Of a DNA stretch of 64,000 nucleotides, positions 31,592-39,517 are shown one piece after another. The DNA lies in assembly GCF_000373925.1 (NCBI RefSeq), contig NZ_KB892771.1, forward strand, positions 1-64,000, in the 5' to 3' direction. How positions within the stretch are numbered: the stretch's first letter is position 1; each line of letters starts with the position of its first letter. The position numbers were made by a program, and so were the translations under genes. The DNA comes from Actinopolymorpha alba DSM 45243 (GTDB lineage Bacteria; Actinomycetota; Actinomycetes; Propionibacteriales; Actinopolymorphaceae). The notes beneath the pieces were generated by a model that saw nothing but the letters and a program-made list of their open reading frames with translations, was not told the origin of the DNA and searched no databases.

Positions 31592-32662
31592 GTGGACATG
31601 TCGATTACCCGACGGCGCGCCCTTCAGACGGCCGGTGTCGCCGCGGTAGCCGCCGGCATCGGACTGGCGCCGGGCCCGGCGGCATCGGCCAGCCCCAGCG
31701 GACGGAAGGCGACTGGACGGATCGACACCCATCACCACGCCGTACCCGACGACATGCGGCAGTGGGCGATCGCCCGGGGCCTGATACCGGAGGAGGGCGG
31801 GCCGTCGTGGGTGTACTGGACCGAGGAGGACGCGCTGCAGCTCATGAGGGACAACGACATCGCGGCCGCGGTCGTCTCGGCTCCGGTGCCGTCGGTGGCG
31901 TTCGCGGACAGGGACCTCGCCGAGGAGGGTGTCCGCGTGTGCAACGAGTCGTACGCCCAACTCGTCGCCGATCATCCCGGCCGCTTCGGGTTCTTCGCCA
32001 ATGTCGCACCCCTGCACGTCGACCTGGCGATCGATCAGGCGGCATACGCGCTGGACGAACTCGGCGCCGATGGCATCATCCTGATGGCCAGTGCGGGCGG
32101 TCGCTATCTCGGCGACCCGGCCTTCGACCGGTTGTTCGCGGCGCTGAACGAGCGTCGCGCGGTCGTCTTCGTCCACCCCGACGGGCTTCCCGACAGCACC
32201 CTTGAGTTGCCCGGGGTGTCCCCGTCACTTGCTGACTTTCTCCTCGACACGACGCGGGCGGCGTTGAACCTGATCGCCTCCGGCACCCTGGAACGCAACC
32301 CAGATCTGTCGATCATCTTGTCGCATGCCGGTGGCTTCCTCCCCTACCTGGCCGGGCGAGCCGAATCTCAGGGCCGGCGAGGCGAGTTCGTCGACCCCGA
32401 GGTCTTCGGCAGGGCGCTGCGGCGGTTCTACTACGACACCGCTCTGCCCGCGTCGCCGTACGCGATGCCTACGCTGCTGAAGGCGGTCGGCCCCAGTCAG
32501 ATCTTCTACGGCACCGACTTCGCCGCCAGACCGGCGGATGAGGTGGGCGCCATCACCGTCGACCTGGATCGCGACCAGGCGCTGGACCGGCAGACCCGGC
32601 ACGCGATCAACCGGCGAAATGCCCTTCGGGTGTTCCCCCGTCTGGCGAAGCGGCTCCAGTGA
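31592..32662 (+). CDS. Tat-exported amidohydrolase (ACMSD-like)
   Basis: A 356-residue metal-dependent hydrolase of the amidohydrolase 2 family. The N-terminus ITRRRALQTAGVAAVAAGIG is a twin-arginine signal peptide, with cleavage near ASA-SP at about residue 32, so the enzyme acts outside the cell, which is unusual for this group. The catalytic motifs are RIDTHHHAVPDD, AVVFVHPDGLPD, IILSHAGGFLPYLAGR and FYGTDFAARPADE. Family members decarboxylate or hydrolyse aromatic acids. The GTG at 31592 (AGGAGG six bases upstream) is preferred over the ATG two codons later. Confidence 0.85.
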   Translation: MDMSITRRRALQTAGVAAVAAGIGLAPGPAASASPSGRKATGRIDTHHHAVPDDMRQWAIARGLIPEEGGPSWVYWTEEDALQLMRDNDIAAAVVSAPVPSVAFADRDLAEEGVRVCNESYAQLVADHPGRFGFFANVAPLHVDLAIDQAAYALDELGADGIILMASAGGRYLGDPAFDRLFAALNERRAVVFVHPDGLPDSTLELPGVSPSLADFLLDTTRAALNLIASGTLERNPDLSIILSHAGGFLPYLAGRAESQGRRGEFVDPEVFGRALRRFYYDTALPASPYAMPTLLKAVGPSQIFYGTDFAARPADEVGAITVDLDRDQALDRQTRHAINRRNALRVFPRLAKRLQ

Positions 32663-32729
32663 CGACCCAGTAACGCCTGTGTCGACCTGGGCCCGGCATC
32701 ACACGATCCGGGCCCAGGTTGATCGGCAC

Positions 32730-34379
32730 TCAGAGATGTCGCCGGCTCTGGACGAACCGGAACCTGCCCGCCACATAGGCCGCGTCGACGTACGCCGCGT
32801 TCGCCGCCGGGTTGGCGCCGGTGCCGTGGAAGTCGCTGAACGCCGCGGACTGGTTGACGTACACACCGCCGGTGAGGTTCTCCGACAGCGCCACGCCCAC
32901 GTCGAGCGCGGCTTCCCGTGCGGCGGCGAGCACCCGCTCCGACGTCGAGTAGACCGCCGCGGTCATCGCGCCGCGTTCGGTCACGAGCCGCCTGAAGAGC
33001 TCCAGCGACTCCGACGTCCCGGACGTACGCACGAGGAACGTCACCGGCCCGAAGCACTCCCGGCCGTACACCTCGATGTCGGATGCGTCGAGCGCGACGA
33101 GTGCGGGCGTCCGGACGACCGCGTGGGGGTACGCCGGATGCTTCAGGGCGCGCGGCTCCAGGACGAGCTGGCCGTACTCGTGCGCGCCCTCGAGGCGGCC
33201 CCGGACCGCCTCGTTGACGATGGCGCCGAGGAGTTCGACGGCGCGGGTCTCGTCGGCGAGGAGCTTGTCGATCGCGGTCGCGAGGCCCGCCGCCACCTCG
33301 TCGAAGCTCTTGTGCCCCTCGTCGGTGTCGATGCCGTCCGCCGGAACGAAGATGGCCTGCGACGTCGTACACATCTGGCCGGAGTACAACGCGAGGGTGA
33401 AGGCGAGGTTGGCGGTCAGGCCACGGAACGAGTCGGTCGAGTCGAGGACCACCGGGTTGACGCCGGACTTCTCCGTGAACACCTGCGCCTGCGTGGCATT
33501 GGTCTCCAGCCAGTTCCCGAACTCCGCCGAGCCGGTGAAGTCGACGATCCGCACCTCTGGTCGCACCGCGAGGTCCTTCGCCAGCCCGTCACCGTCCTCC
33601 TCCGCCGCGAGCGTCACCAGGTGCGGGTCGAACCCATGCTCGGCAAGCACGTCTTGACAGGCCTGCACGGTGATGGCCAGCGGGAGTACCGCTCTCGGAT
33701 GCGGCTTCACGACGACGGCGTTGCCGGTGACGAGGGAGGAGAAGAGGCCGGGATAGGAGTTCCACGTCGGGAACGTCGTACATCCGATGACCACCGATAC
33801 CCCCCGCGGGACGGCGGTGAGGGTCTTCTCCATCCGCACCGGCTCGCCCTTCGCCGGGCGTTCCCAGACGGCGGTGGCGGGGTGGCGGGTCATCTCGGCG
33901 TACGCGTAGGCGACCGCCTCGAGCGCGCGGTCGAGCGCATGGGCACCGCCGGCCTGGAAGGCCATCACGAACGCCTGGCCGGTGGTCGCCATGACGGCGT
34001 TCGCGAGCTCGAAGATCCGCTTGTGGAGGCGGTCGAGGATGGTGAGAACGACGTCGACCCGGGCGTCGGGTCCGGCGTCGCGCCACTGCGGCATCCCGGC
34101 CCGGGCGGCGGCGAGCAACTCCTCGAGAGAGCCCGCGGTGACCCGGGGGTAGCGCACGTCGAGTGGGATCCCGTACGGAGAGCGTTCTGTCGTGACCTGG
34201 TCGCGCGCGGCCGGAGTCCTGACCGGGAAGTCGGAGTTCTGCCATGCCTCGAACGCCGCCTTGCCGGCGGGGGCGGCGTCCTCGCCGTAGACACGGGGGC
34301 TTGGAGACTCGGGGAACGCTGAGAAGTAGGCGCGGGTCCGGATCGCGTCGAGGGCCTGGTCGAGGATCGCGCGGTTCAC
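32730..34379 (-). CDS. paaN: Phenylacetic acid degradation protein PaaN
   Basis: A 549-residue aldehyde-dehydrogenase-fold protein of the PaaN type (usual length about 550). It starts ILDQALDAIRTRAYFSAFPESPSP, characteristic of PaaN, with VVIGCTTFPTWNSYPGLFSSLVTGNAVVVKPHP, IVDFTGSAEFGNWLE and the nucleophile Cys in ALYSGQMCTTSQAIFVP. Late motifs are YGRECFGPVTFLVRT and SDFHGTGANPAANAAYVD. In actinobacteria it is associated with ring-cleavage aldehyde oxidation in phenylacetate breakdown. The GTG start has a weak Shine-Dalgarno. It is alone here, though a PaaH-type gene lies 6 kb away. Confidence 0.88.
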   Translation of the reverse strand: MNRAILDQALDAIRTRAYFSAFPESPSPRVYGEDAAPAGKAAFEAWQNSDFPVRTPAARDQVTTERSPYGIPLDVRYPRVTAGSLEELLAAARAGMPQWRDAGPDARVDVVLTILDRLHKRIFELANAVMATTGQAFVMAFQAGGAHALDRALEAVAYAYAEMTRHPATAVWERPAKGEPVRMEKTLTAVPRGVSVVIGCTTFPTWNSYPGLFSSLVTGNAVVVKPHPRAVLPLAITVQACQDVLAEHGFDPHLVTLAAEEDGDGLAKDLAVRPEVRIVDFTGSAEFGNWLETNATQAQVFTEKSGVNPVVLDSTDSFRGLTANLAFTLALYSGQMCTTSQAIFVPADGIDTDEGHKSFDEVAAGLATAIDKLLADETRAVELLGAIVNEAVRGRLEGAHEYGQLVLEPRALKHPAYPHAVVRTPALVALDASDIEVYGRECFGPVTFLVRTSGTSESLELFRRLVTERGAMTAAVYSTSERVLAAAREAALDVGVALSENLTGGVYVNQSAAFSDFHGTGANPAANAAYVDAAYVAGRFRFVQSRRHL

Positions 34380-34439
34380 TCCGTCAGAGTAGGCCGTTCC
34401 GCTTCCTCGTCGAGGCCAAAAGCGCGGCCTGGATCATGA

Positions 34440-34814
34440 TCACGGGTTGGCGCCCTCGTCGGTGAGGCCGAGGCGGAGGTGTTCGGCGTGGTAGACCGCC
34501 TCGTCGAGGAGCCGCGCCACGTGGTTGTCGTACAGGCTGTAGACGATCGTGCGGCCGGAGCGCTCGGAGGTGACGAGGCCGAGGGTGCGCAGGAGGCGGA
34601 GCTGGTGGGAGACCGCCGACTGCTCCATCTCGACCGACTCGGCAAGCTCGGTCACGGTCGCGGGGGCCTCGCGCAGCCGGCCAAGGATGAGCAGTCGGCT
34701 GGGCGTCGAGAGCGCCTGCAGGGTGGCGGCGACACCCTTCGCCGTACGCGAATCGATCCGTGCGGGCGGCGCGACGTCCACGACTTCGCCGGCACCTGTG
34801 ATCTGGTGGCCCAT
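34440..34814 (-). CDS. ArsR/SmtB family metal sensor
   Basis: A 124-residue winged-helix repressor. HTH: LQALSTPSRLLILGRLREAP, VTELAESVEMEQSAVSHQLRLLRTLGLV, then SERSGRTIVYSLYDNHVARLLDEAVYHAEH. The end holds D-x-H-x10-H-x2-H, the alpha-5 metal site of CzrA/NmtR-type sensors, which bind zinc, cobalt or nickel at the dimer interface and release DNA. It is divergent from a P1B-4 ATPase, and a clear inverted repeat (34840-34857) lies between, so it most likely represses the exporter in the absence of metal. Confidence 0.88.
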   Translation of the reverse strand: MGHQITGAGEVVDVAPPARIDSRTAKGVAATLQALSTPSRLLILGRLREAPATVTELAESVEMEQSAVSHQLRLLRTLGLVTSERSGRTIVYSLYDNHVARLLDEAVYHAEHLRLGLTDEGANP

Positions 34815-34839
34815 GTCCGCATCATAGGACCGGTGTTTG

Positions 34840-34857
34840 CATGAACACCTCTTCATG
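34840..34857. promoter_or_regulatory. ArsR-type operator CATGAA-N6-TTCATG
   Basis: A perfect 6-6-6 dyad between the divergent sensor and exporter genes. Its TGAA/TTCA core matches the 12-2-12 operators known for SmtB/NmtR repressors. Confidence 0.65.
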
Positions 34858-34895
34858 TCATCCTGTCCGGGTCGCCCATCCCGACAGGAGTTGTC

Positions 34896-36914
34896 ATGCC
34901 GTCCACCATGGTCGCCGCAGACCGGGCCGCGGGTCCCGCCCCCGAGGTACGCCTGAAGACGAACCTCCTCACCCTCCCGGAGGTCCGCTGGGCGGGAGCC
35001 TCCCTCATCCTCTTCCTGCTCGGCGCCGGCGCCGGTCTCCTCGACGCCCCGGCATGGGTGAGCTGGACGTTGTACGCCGGCTGCTACCTGGCAGGCGGTT
35101 GGGAACCCGCGCTCGCCGGCCTCCAGGCGCTGCGGGAGAAGACGCTCGACGTCGACCTGCTCATGATCGTCGCGGCCCTCGGCGCCGCCGCGATCGGTCA
35201 GGTCTTCGACGGTGGCCTCCTCATCGTGATCTTCGCGACATCCGGCGCACTCGAGGCGGTCGCGACCAAGCGCACAGAAGACAGCGTCCGGGCCCTCCTC
35301 ACGCTGGCTCCCGAACGCGCCACCCGGCTTCGTCCCGACGGCACCGAGGAAGTGGTCGAGGCGGCCAGCCTCGAGGTCGGCGACCTCATCCTGGTCCGCC
35401 CCGGCGAGCGGATCTCGGCCGACGGCATGGTGATCGACGGCTCCTCCGAGGTCGACCAGGCGAGCATCACCGGCGAACCCATGCCGGTCCACAAGACCCA
35501 CGAGGACGAGGTGTACGCCGGCACTCTCAACGGCGCGGGCGCCCTCCGCATCAGGGTCGGCCGGCCGGCCGCCGACTGGGTGATCGCCCGGATCGTCAGC
35601 CTCGTCGAGGAAGCATCCGCAACGAAGGCGCGTACCCAGCTGTTCATCGAGAAGGTCGAGCAGCGCTACTCCGTCGGCGTCGTGGTCGCGACGCTCGCGT
35701 TGTTCTTCGGGCCGCTGGCGTTCGGCGCCGACCTCACCGAGACGCTGCTGCGGGCCATGACGTTCATGATCGTCGCCTCGCCGTGCGCCGTCGTCCTCGC
35801 CACCATGCCGCCCCTCCTGTCGGCGATCGCGAACGCCGGCCGGCACGGTGTGCTGGTCAAGTCGGCCGTCGTGATGGAGAAGCTGGGCACCACCACGCGG
35901 GTCGCGTTCGACAAGACGGGCACCCTGACCGAAGGCACGCCGCGCCTCGTCGAGCTCCACACCGCTCCCGGCATCACCCCCGACGAGCTCCTCACGATCG
36001 CCGCCTCCGCGGAGCGGCCGAGCGAGCACGTGGTCGGCCGAGCCGTGGTGGCCGCGGCGCAGGAGCGTGGGCTCTCGCTGGAGCAGGCGGAGGACTTCCG
36101 CGCCGTACCCGGCCGGGGTGTCCATGCCCGGGTGGGCGACCAGCAGGTCGAGGTCGGAAGTCCGGCCCTGCTCGGCGACCTCGACGAGGAGGGTGGTCCA
36201 GCCCGTGCGGGCAGGGCCGCGGGCGACGGCGCCAGTGACACCGCCGGTGACGCGGCGGGCGAGCTGGACCGGTGGGCCGCGACGACCCTGCGTACCTGCG
36301 AGGACGCCGGACACACCGCGATCGTCGTACGCCTGGACGGCAAGCCCGCGGGCGTCCTCGCCCTCGCCGACCAGCCGCGCCCGGCCGCGGCCAGCACGGT
36401 CGCCGCGCTCGCGGAACTCACCGGTCGCCCGCCGGTGCTCCTCACCGGCGACAACCCGCGCGCGGCCGCTCACCTGGCCGAGGCCGTCGGCGTCACGGAG
36501 GTCCGCGCGGGCCTGCTCCCGCAGGACAAGGTGACCGAGGTCGAACGCCTGCAGAAGGCCGGCGACCACGTGCTCGTGGTCGGTGACGGCGTGAACGACG
36601 CGCCCGCGCTCGCCGCGGCCCACCTCGGTGTCGCGATGGGCCGCGCCGGATCCGACCTGACGCTGCAGACCGCCGACGCGATCGTCGTACGCGACGAACT
36701 CGCGACGGTTCCGGCCGCGATCCGGCTGTCCCAGCGCGCCCGCCGGGTCGTCACTCAGAACCTCGTCATCGCCGGCACGTTCATCGTCATCCTGGTCGCC
36801 TGGGACCTCTTCGGCGACCTGCCGCTTCCCCTGGGCGTCGCCGGCCACGAGGGGTCGACCGTGCTCGTCGGGCTCAACGGCCTGCGCCTGCTCCGCGCCA
36901 AAGCCTGGCGGTAA
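34896..36914 (+). CDS. P1B-4-type metal-exporting ATPase (CtpD/CoaT-like)
   Basis: A 672-residue P-type ATPase. It has TGEP in the actuator domain near residue 195, Ser-Pro-Cys instead of Cys-Pro-Cys in the metal helix (FMIVASPCAVVLATMPPLL, about residue 293), the phosphorylated Asp in FDKTGTLTEG near 339, a GDGVNDAPAL hinge and HEGSTVLVGLNGLRLL in the last helix near 651. SPC plus HEG-(S/T) defines the P1B-4 group, which exports cobalt or ferrous iron. There is no N-terminal metal-binding domain, as is normal for the group. Expression is probably governed by the adjacent ArsR sensor; a terminator follows. Confidence 0.9.
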   Translation: MPSTMVAADRAAGPAPEVRLKTNLLTLPEVRWAGASLILFLLGAGAGLLDAPAWVSWTLYAGCYLAGGWEPALAGLQALREKTLDVDLLMIVAALGAAAIGQVFDGGLLIVIFATSGALEAVATKRTEDSVRALLTLAPERATRLRPDGTEEVVEAASLEVGDLILVRPGERISADGMVIDGSSEVDQASITGEPMPVHKTHEDEVYAGTLNGAGALRIRVGRPAADWVIARIVSLVEEASATKARTQLFIEKVEQRYSVGVVVATLALFFGPLAFGADLTETLLRAMTFMIVASPCAVVLATMPPLLSAIANAGRHGVLVKSAVVMEKLGTTTRVAFDKTGTLTEGTPRLVELHTAPGITPDELLTIAASAERPSEHVVGRAVVAAAQERGLSLEQAEDFRAVPGRGVHARVGDQQVEVGSPALLGDLDEEGGPARAGRAAGDGASDTAGDAAGELDRWAATTLRTCEDAGHTAIVVRLDGKPAGVLALADQPRPAAASTVAALAELTGRPPVLLTGDNPRAAAHLAEAVGVTEVRAGLLPQDKVTEVERLQKAGDHVLVVGDGVNDAPALAAAHLGVAMGRAGSDLTLQTADAIVVRDELATVPAAIRLSQRARRVVTQNLVIAGTFIVILVAWDLFGDLPLPLGVAGHEGSTVLVGLNGLRLLRAKAWR

Positions 36915-36919
36915 TGCAG

Positions 36920-36954
36920 CGGCGGTGTGGCCGGCACTTACGGCCACACCGCCG
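36920..36954. terminator. 14-bp perfect hairpin after the metal ATPase
   Basis: CGGCGGTGTGGCCG (36920-36933) pairs exactly with CGGCCACACCGCCG (36941-36954), seven-base loop, five bases past the TAA. It separates two convergent operons. Confidence 0.8.
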
Positions 36955-36974
36955 ACATTGTCGGACGCGGGACA

Positions 36975-37700
36975 CTAGCCGCGTTGACGTTTGAGTACGG
37001 CCCGAAGCTTCGGACCGAAATGCTGGACAATGCCGTCGCCGGGCTCACCCGGCCCCGGCATGTTTTCCACGAACGACGCGCCGATCAGCTCGTCGACCTC
37101 GTAGTTGCTGCCGTACGCGGCTTCCAGCGCGACCACACTGGCTCGAACCTGAGCGAGCTCGTCAGGGTCACCGGACTGAAACCACTCGACCAGCTTGGAA
37201 GAAACCTCCCCGAGGAACAGGTGGGGGAGCAACTCGTCGTAGAACTCCACATGCTCCCGCAGGTCGGGTTCGAGTGCTGGCACCGCTCGCACGAGCCGTT
37301 GAACCGTGTCGGCCGTCGGCGACGAGACGGGAATTCCCTTGCCCTGGCGCAGGAGCTCAAGTTGGCTGCGGAGCTTCGGCCCGAGGAGTTCGAGCGCTCG
37401 GGCGCGTGGGTCGTCAGGGAGCGGGAGATGCGCCAGGAAGGAGGCGGCGATCAGCTCGTCTGTCTGCTCGTCGGTGCCGAACCGGGGTTCGAGGAAGTGC
37501 AGCACCTCTCGAAGCTGATCCCCCGTCGAGGGTGCACCGGAGAGATAGTGGCTGACGGCCACGAACGCGAGAGTGCGCAGGAACGCCTCCGGAGCCTGGT
37601 CACCGAACTCTCGCCGATGCTCGTCCAGGATCGTGCGTAGGGGAGGTATGGCCTCCACCAACCCCTCGACGAGGCCCTGCTTGGACCGCTGCGACATCAT
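36975..37700 (-). CDS. Immunity-like protein with two DUF7674-like domains
   Basis: A 241-residue acidic protein made of two copies of the same helical domain. Copy 1 (about 20-115) has EVLHFLEPRFGTDEQTDELI, ASFLAHLP and LELLGPKLRSQLELLR; copy 2 (about 140-240) has HVEFYDELLPHLFLGEVSSK, YEVDELIGASFVENMP and VQHFGPKLRAVLKRQ. DUF7674-like domains are often encoded next to polymorphic toxins. ATG 37700 overlaps the toxin-domain stop as ATGA and has AGAGG at good spacing, so it is coupled to the toxin. Infer: it neutralises the adjacent toxin; the duplication may broaden or strengthen binding. Confidence 0.65.
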   Translation of the reverse strand: MMSQRSKQGLVEGLVEAIPPLRTILDEHRREFGDQAPEAFLRTLAFVAVSHYLSGAPSTGDQLREVLHFLEPRFGTDEQTDELIAASFLAHLPLPDDPRARALELLGPKLRSQLELLRQGKGIPVSSPTADTVQRLVRAVPALEPDLREHVEFYDELLPHLFLGEVSSKLVEWFQSGDPDELAQVRASVVALEAAYGSNYEVDELIGASFVENMPGPGEPGDGIVQHFGPKLRAVLKRQRG

Positions 37701-38122
37701 CCCCATCCTCTACCAAACGCGTCCCCGAACCTCCTGAGCAGATCCTGTGCGATCTGCCTGTCCGCAGCTGAGGTGCTCGGGTTGTCGATGATCTTTTGCA
37801 GGCCCCGCATGCTCTCGATTGCCTTCTGCATATGGAATATCCCGTTTGAGGGACGGCCTGTCAGGAGCTCGTTGCGGAGCGCGTCGAAGGTTGTTCCGTC
37901 GCCCGCGGTGCCCGGCTTGCCCGCGTGCTTCCACAGGTTATCAATGATGTTTTTGAGCCTTGGATTGGTGGCGTTGGGCTTCGGTGGCGGGGGTCTCTTC
38001 GGGATGTCGAGGTTCCTGATCCGCCGAACGTTCTTGGCCATGGGTACGGCGTTCCTGGCGCACTTAGCGATCGCGCCCTTCGCGCTGCGCGCCACGCCCT
38101 TGAGAGGTCTTGCCTTACCCAA
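37697..38122 (-). CDS. Toxin domain protein (separately encoded polymorphic toxin tip)
   Basis: A 141-residue basic protein. A Lys/Arg/Pro-rich linker (about 1-55, with DIPKRPPPPKPNATNP) precedes a compact domain: NIIDNLWKHAGKPGTAGDGTT, FDALRNELLTGRPSNGIFHM and AADRQIAQDLLRRFGDAF. From memory the same DNLWKH...DGTT...RNEL pattern recurs at the C-termini of Rhs-type and other secreted toxins; I do not know its activity. The TTG start has GGAGG six bases upstream and overlaps the end of the leader gene by eight bases, in another frame, so it is a coupled gene or a programmed-frameshift product. Confidence 0.6.
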   Translation of the reverse strand: MGKARPLKGVARSAKGAIAKCARNAVPMAKNVRRIRNLDIPKRPPPPKPNATNPRLKNIIDNLWKHAGKPGTAGDGTTFDALRNELLTGRPSNGIFHMQKAIESMRGLQKIIDNPSTSAADRQIAQDLLRRFGDAFGRGWG

Positions 38123-38612
38123 GGAGCACCTCCAGGGCCCGACTGATCAGAAGGTTGATGATCCTTCCGAAGATCTCCTTGAAGACCGGAATCTCGAGCA
38201 GGGACGCCCCGAAGGAGACGGCGGCGGTGGCGATGGCCTGCGCAATCGCGATGGCGAGCAGGACAAGCTGGATGATGACCCAGATCTTCAGCATCAGGAC
38301 CACGAGAGCGCAGACGAGGATGAGGGCCCCCACGACCGTGACGCCGGTGGAGTCCTTGCGGAGCGTGTCGAGGGCGTCTTCTGGCCTACCCCACGCCTCT
38401 TTGAACGCGTCGACGTCGGTGCCTTGGTTTTCTGTCCACACCCTCTCGGCAGCGCGCTGGGCCTCCTCGGCGAAGCCGTCGAGCTTCGACTGGAGGCTGA
38501 CCCAGGCCTGCCCGAGTTGCATCAGGCGTACTTCGTCGGCGTCCGGCCACAGGTAGCCCAGGTCGCTGAGGAGAGTGACCAGTGGCCCGGGAAGAGTCAA
38601 TCCACGCGCCAT
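38115..38612 (-). CDS. WXG100-like leader with membrane helices (CpnT-like N-terminus)
   Basis: A 165-residue protein. The start GPLVTLLSDLGYLWPDADEV, MQLGQAWVSLQSKLDGFAEE matches the W-P-D/A-W helical hairpin found at the N-termini of CpnT-like secreted toxins, and continues AAERVWTENQGTDVDAFKEAW. A hydrophobic stretch near 90-135 (TGVTVVGALILVCALVVLML) follows. Normally this leader is fused to a long protein ending in a toxin; here it stops and the toxin domain follows as a separate overlapping gene. Proposed role: targets the toxin to a type VII secretion system. Confidence 0.65.
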   Translation of the reverse strand: MARGLTLPGPLVTLLSDLGYLWPDADEVRLMQLGQAWVSLQSKLDGFAEEAQRAAERVWTENQGTDVDAFKEAWGRPEDALDTLRKDSTGVTVVGALILVCALVVLMLKIWVIIQLVLLAIAIAQAIATAAVSFGASLLEIPVFKEIFGRIINLLISRALEVLLG

Positions 38613-38616
38613 GAGC

Positions 38617-38931
38617 TCACACTCCGACCGTGCTGATGCGCTCCTGGTTGCTCTGCTCTGCCAGCTCGTCCCTGACTGCCATGGCCTCGAGCTTGCCGGC
38701 GTACATCTCGAAACCTGTGACCACGGATTCCAGCCCCTCGATCACAACCTCTTCGGCCGCCTCGTAGCTGATTCCCAACAGCATGCCGATCGGCTCGGCG
38801 TCGCCGCACGGCTCACCGATCCCCCTGGTCTCGTTGAGAAAATCGTCGATCTGCTGGTCGAGACGATCGGAGGTCTTCAGCAGCTCCTTCGCTGCCGCAC
38901 GGATCTTCTCCGGATCGAACTGCTTGCTCAC
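38617..38931 (-). CDS. Small WXG100/EspC-like secretion-target protein
   Basis: A 104-residue, almost fully helical acidic protein (SKQFDPEKIRAAAKELLKTS, QQIDDFLNETRGIGEP, YEAAEEVVIEGLESVVTG, AVRDELAEQ). Length, helicity and the E-x-x-A-x-E/Q-S-N end fit ESX secretion-associated (EspC/WXG100-like) proteins, which pair with the leader of the large substrate. It lies four bases upstream of the leader gene and six after the YbaB-like gene, so it is in the middle of one operon. The family name is inference from size, position and helix pattern. Confidence 0.6.
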   Translation of the reverse strand: MSKQFDPEKIRAAAKELLKTSDRLDQQIDDFLNETRGIGEPCGDAEPIGMLLGISYEAAEEVVIEGLESVVTGFEMYAGKLEAMAVRDELAEQSNQERISTVGV

Positions 38932-38937
38932 CGAGCC

Positions 38938-39366
38938 TCACATCCTTCGTTCGATACGGTCCATCGCATCCTGTAGCGCGGCCATCATGGATCGAGCACT
39001 GTCGAGCGACTGCTCCTGAAGGCGTTCGAGCTCGCCAGACAACTCAACCGCGTCGATAGTGGTGCCACCAACCACCTTGTTCTGAAGGTCTTCGAGCGCC
39101 GCGTTGATCGCGTCGACGATCGCCTCACAGACGGCTTCAGAACCATCGCGCATCAGGCGAGGGTCCATCTGGAGAATTTCGATGCGCCCGGGCACCTTGG
39201 CGACCGCATGGACCTTGCCCTGACCGCCCTCGCCCTCACCTCGTATCAGCTCGGTGGGCTCCGGCGTCACTTCGGCCGACGGTCTCCGCATGCGCTCCAG
39301 GGCCCGGCGCGTGTCCGCAAGCAGGCCCTCTACGTCTCCGGTCGAGAGATTAAGGTGCTCCCCCAT
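38938..39366 (-). CDS. YbaB/EbfC-like protein
   Basis: A 142-residue protein, first gene of the toxin operon. It has an N-terminal helix (STGDVEGLLADTRRALERM), a beta region with GQGKVHAVAKVPGRIEILQMDPRLM and a long C-terminal helix with CEAIVDAINAALEDLQNKV, the YbaB/EbfC fold. The classic family binds DNA, but YbaB-like genes are frequent first genes in actinobacterial type VII toxin cassettes, where a chaperone or regulatory role has been guessed. ATG 39366 is preceded by GGGAGGT with ideal spacing. Confidence 0.7.
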   Translation of the reverse strand: MGEHLNLSTGDVEGLLADTRRALERMRRPSAEVTPEPTELIRGEGEGGQGKVHAVAKVPGRIEILQMDPRLMRDGSEAVCEAIVDAINAALEDLQNKVVGGTTIDAVELSGELERLQEQSLDSARSMMAALQDAMDRIERRM

Positions 39367-39517
39367 TGGCCACCTCCCTCGTCGATCTTGGCACGGATCA
39401 CAGCGGCTCTGCTCGACATGCACCTTCCGGCTGTGGATAGAGCACTCGCTGACCGCATCCGGCAGACGCGGCCAGCGACCTCAGAACGCCGCCGTCCCGG
39501 ATCAACTGATCAAAGGA

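Noticed and set aside
34815-36947. A long minus-strand frame in phase with the ArsR gene
   Set aside because: It is antisense to the P-type ATPase, which has all family motifs; only the last 124 codons (34440-34814) are a real protein.
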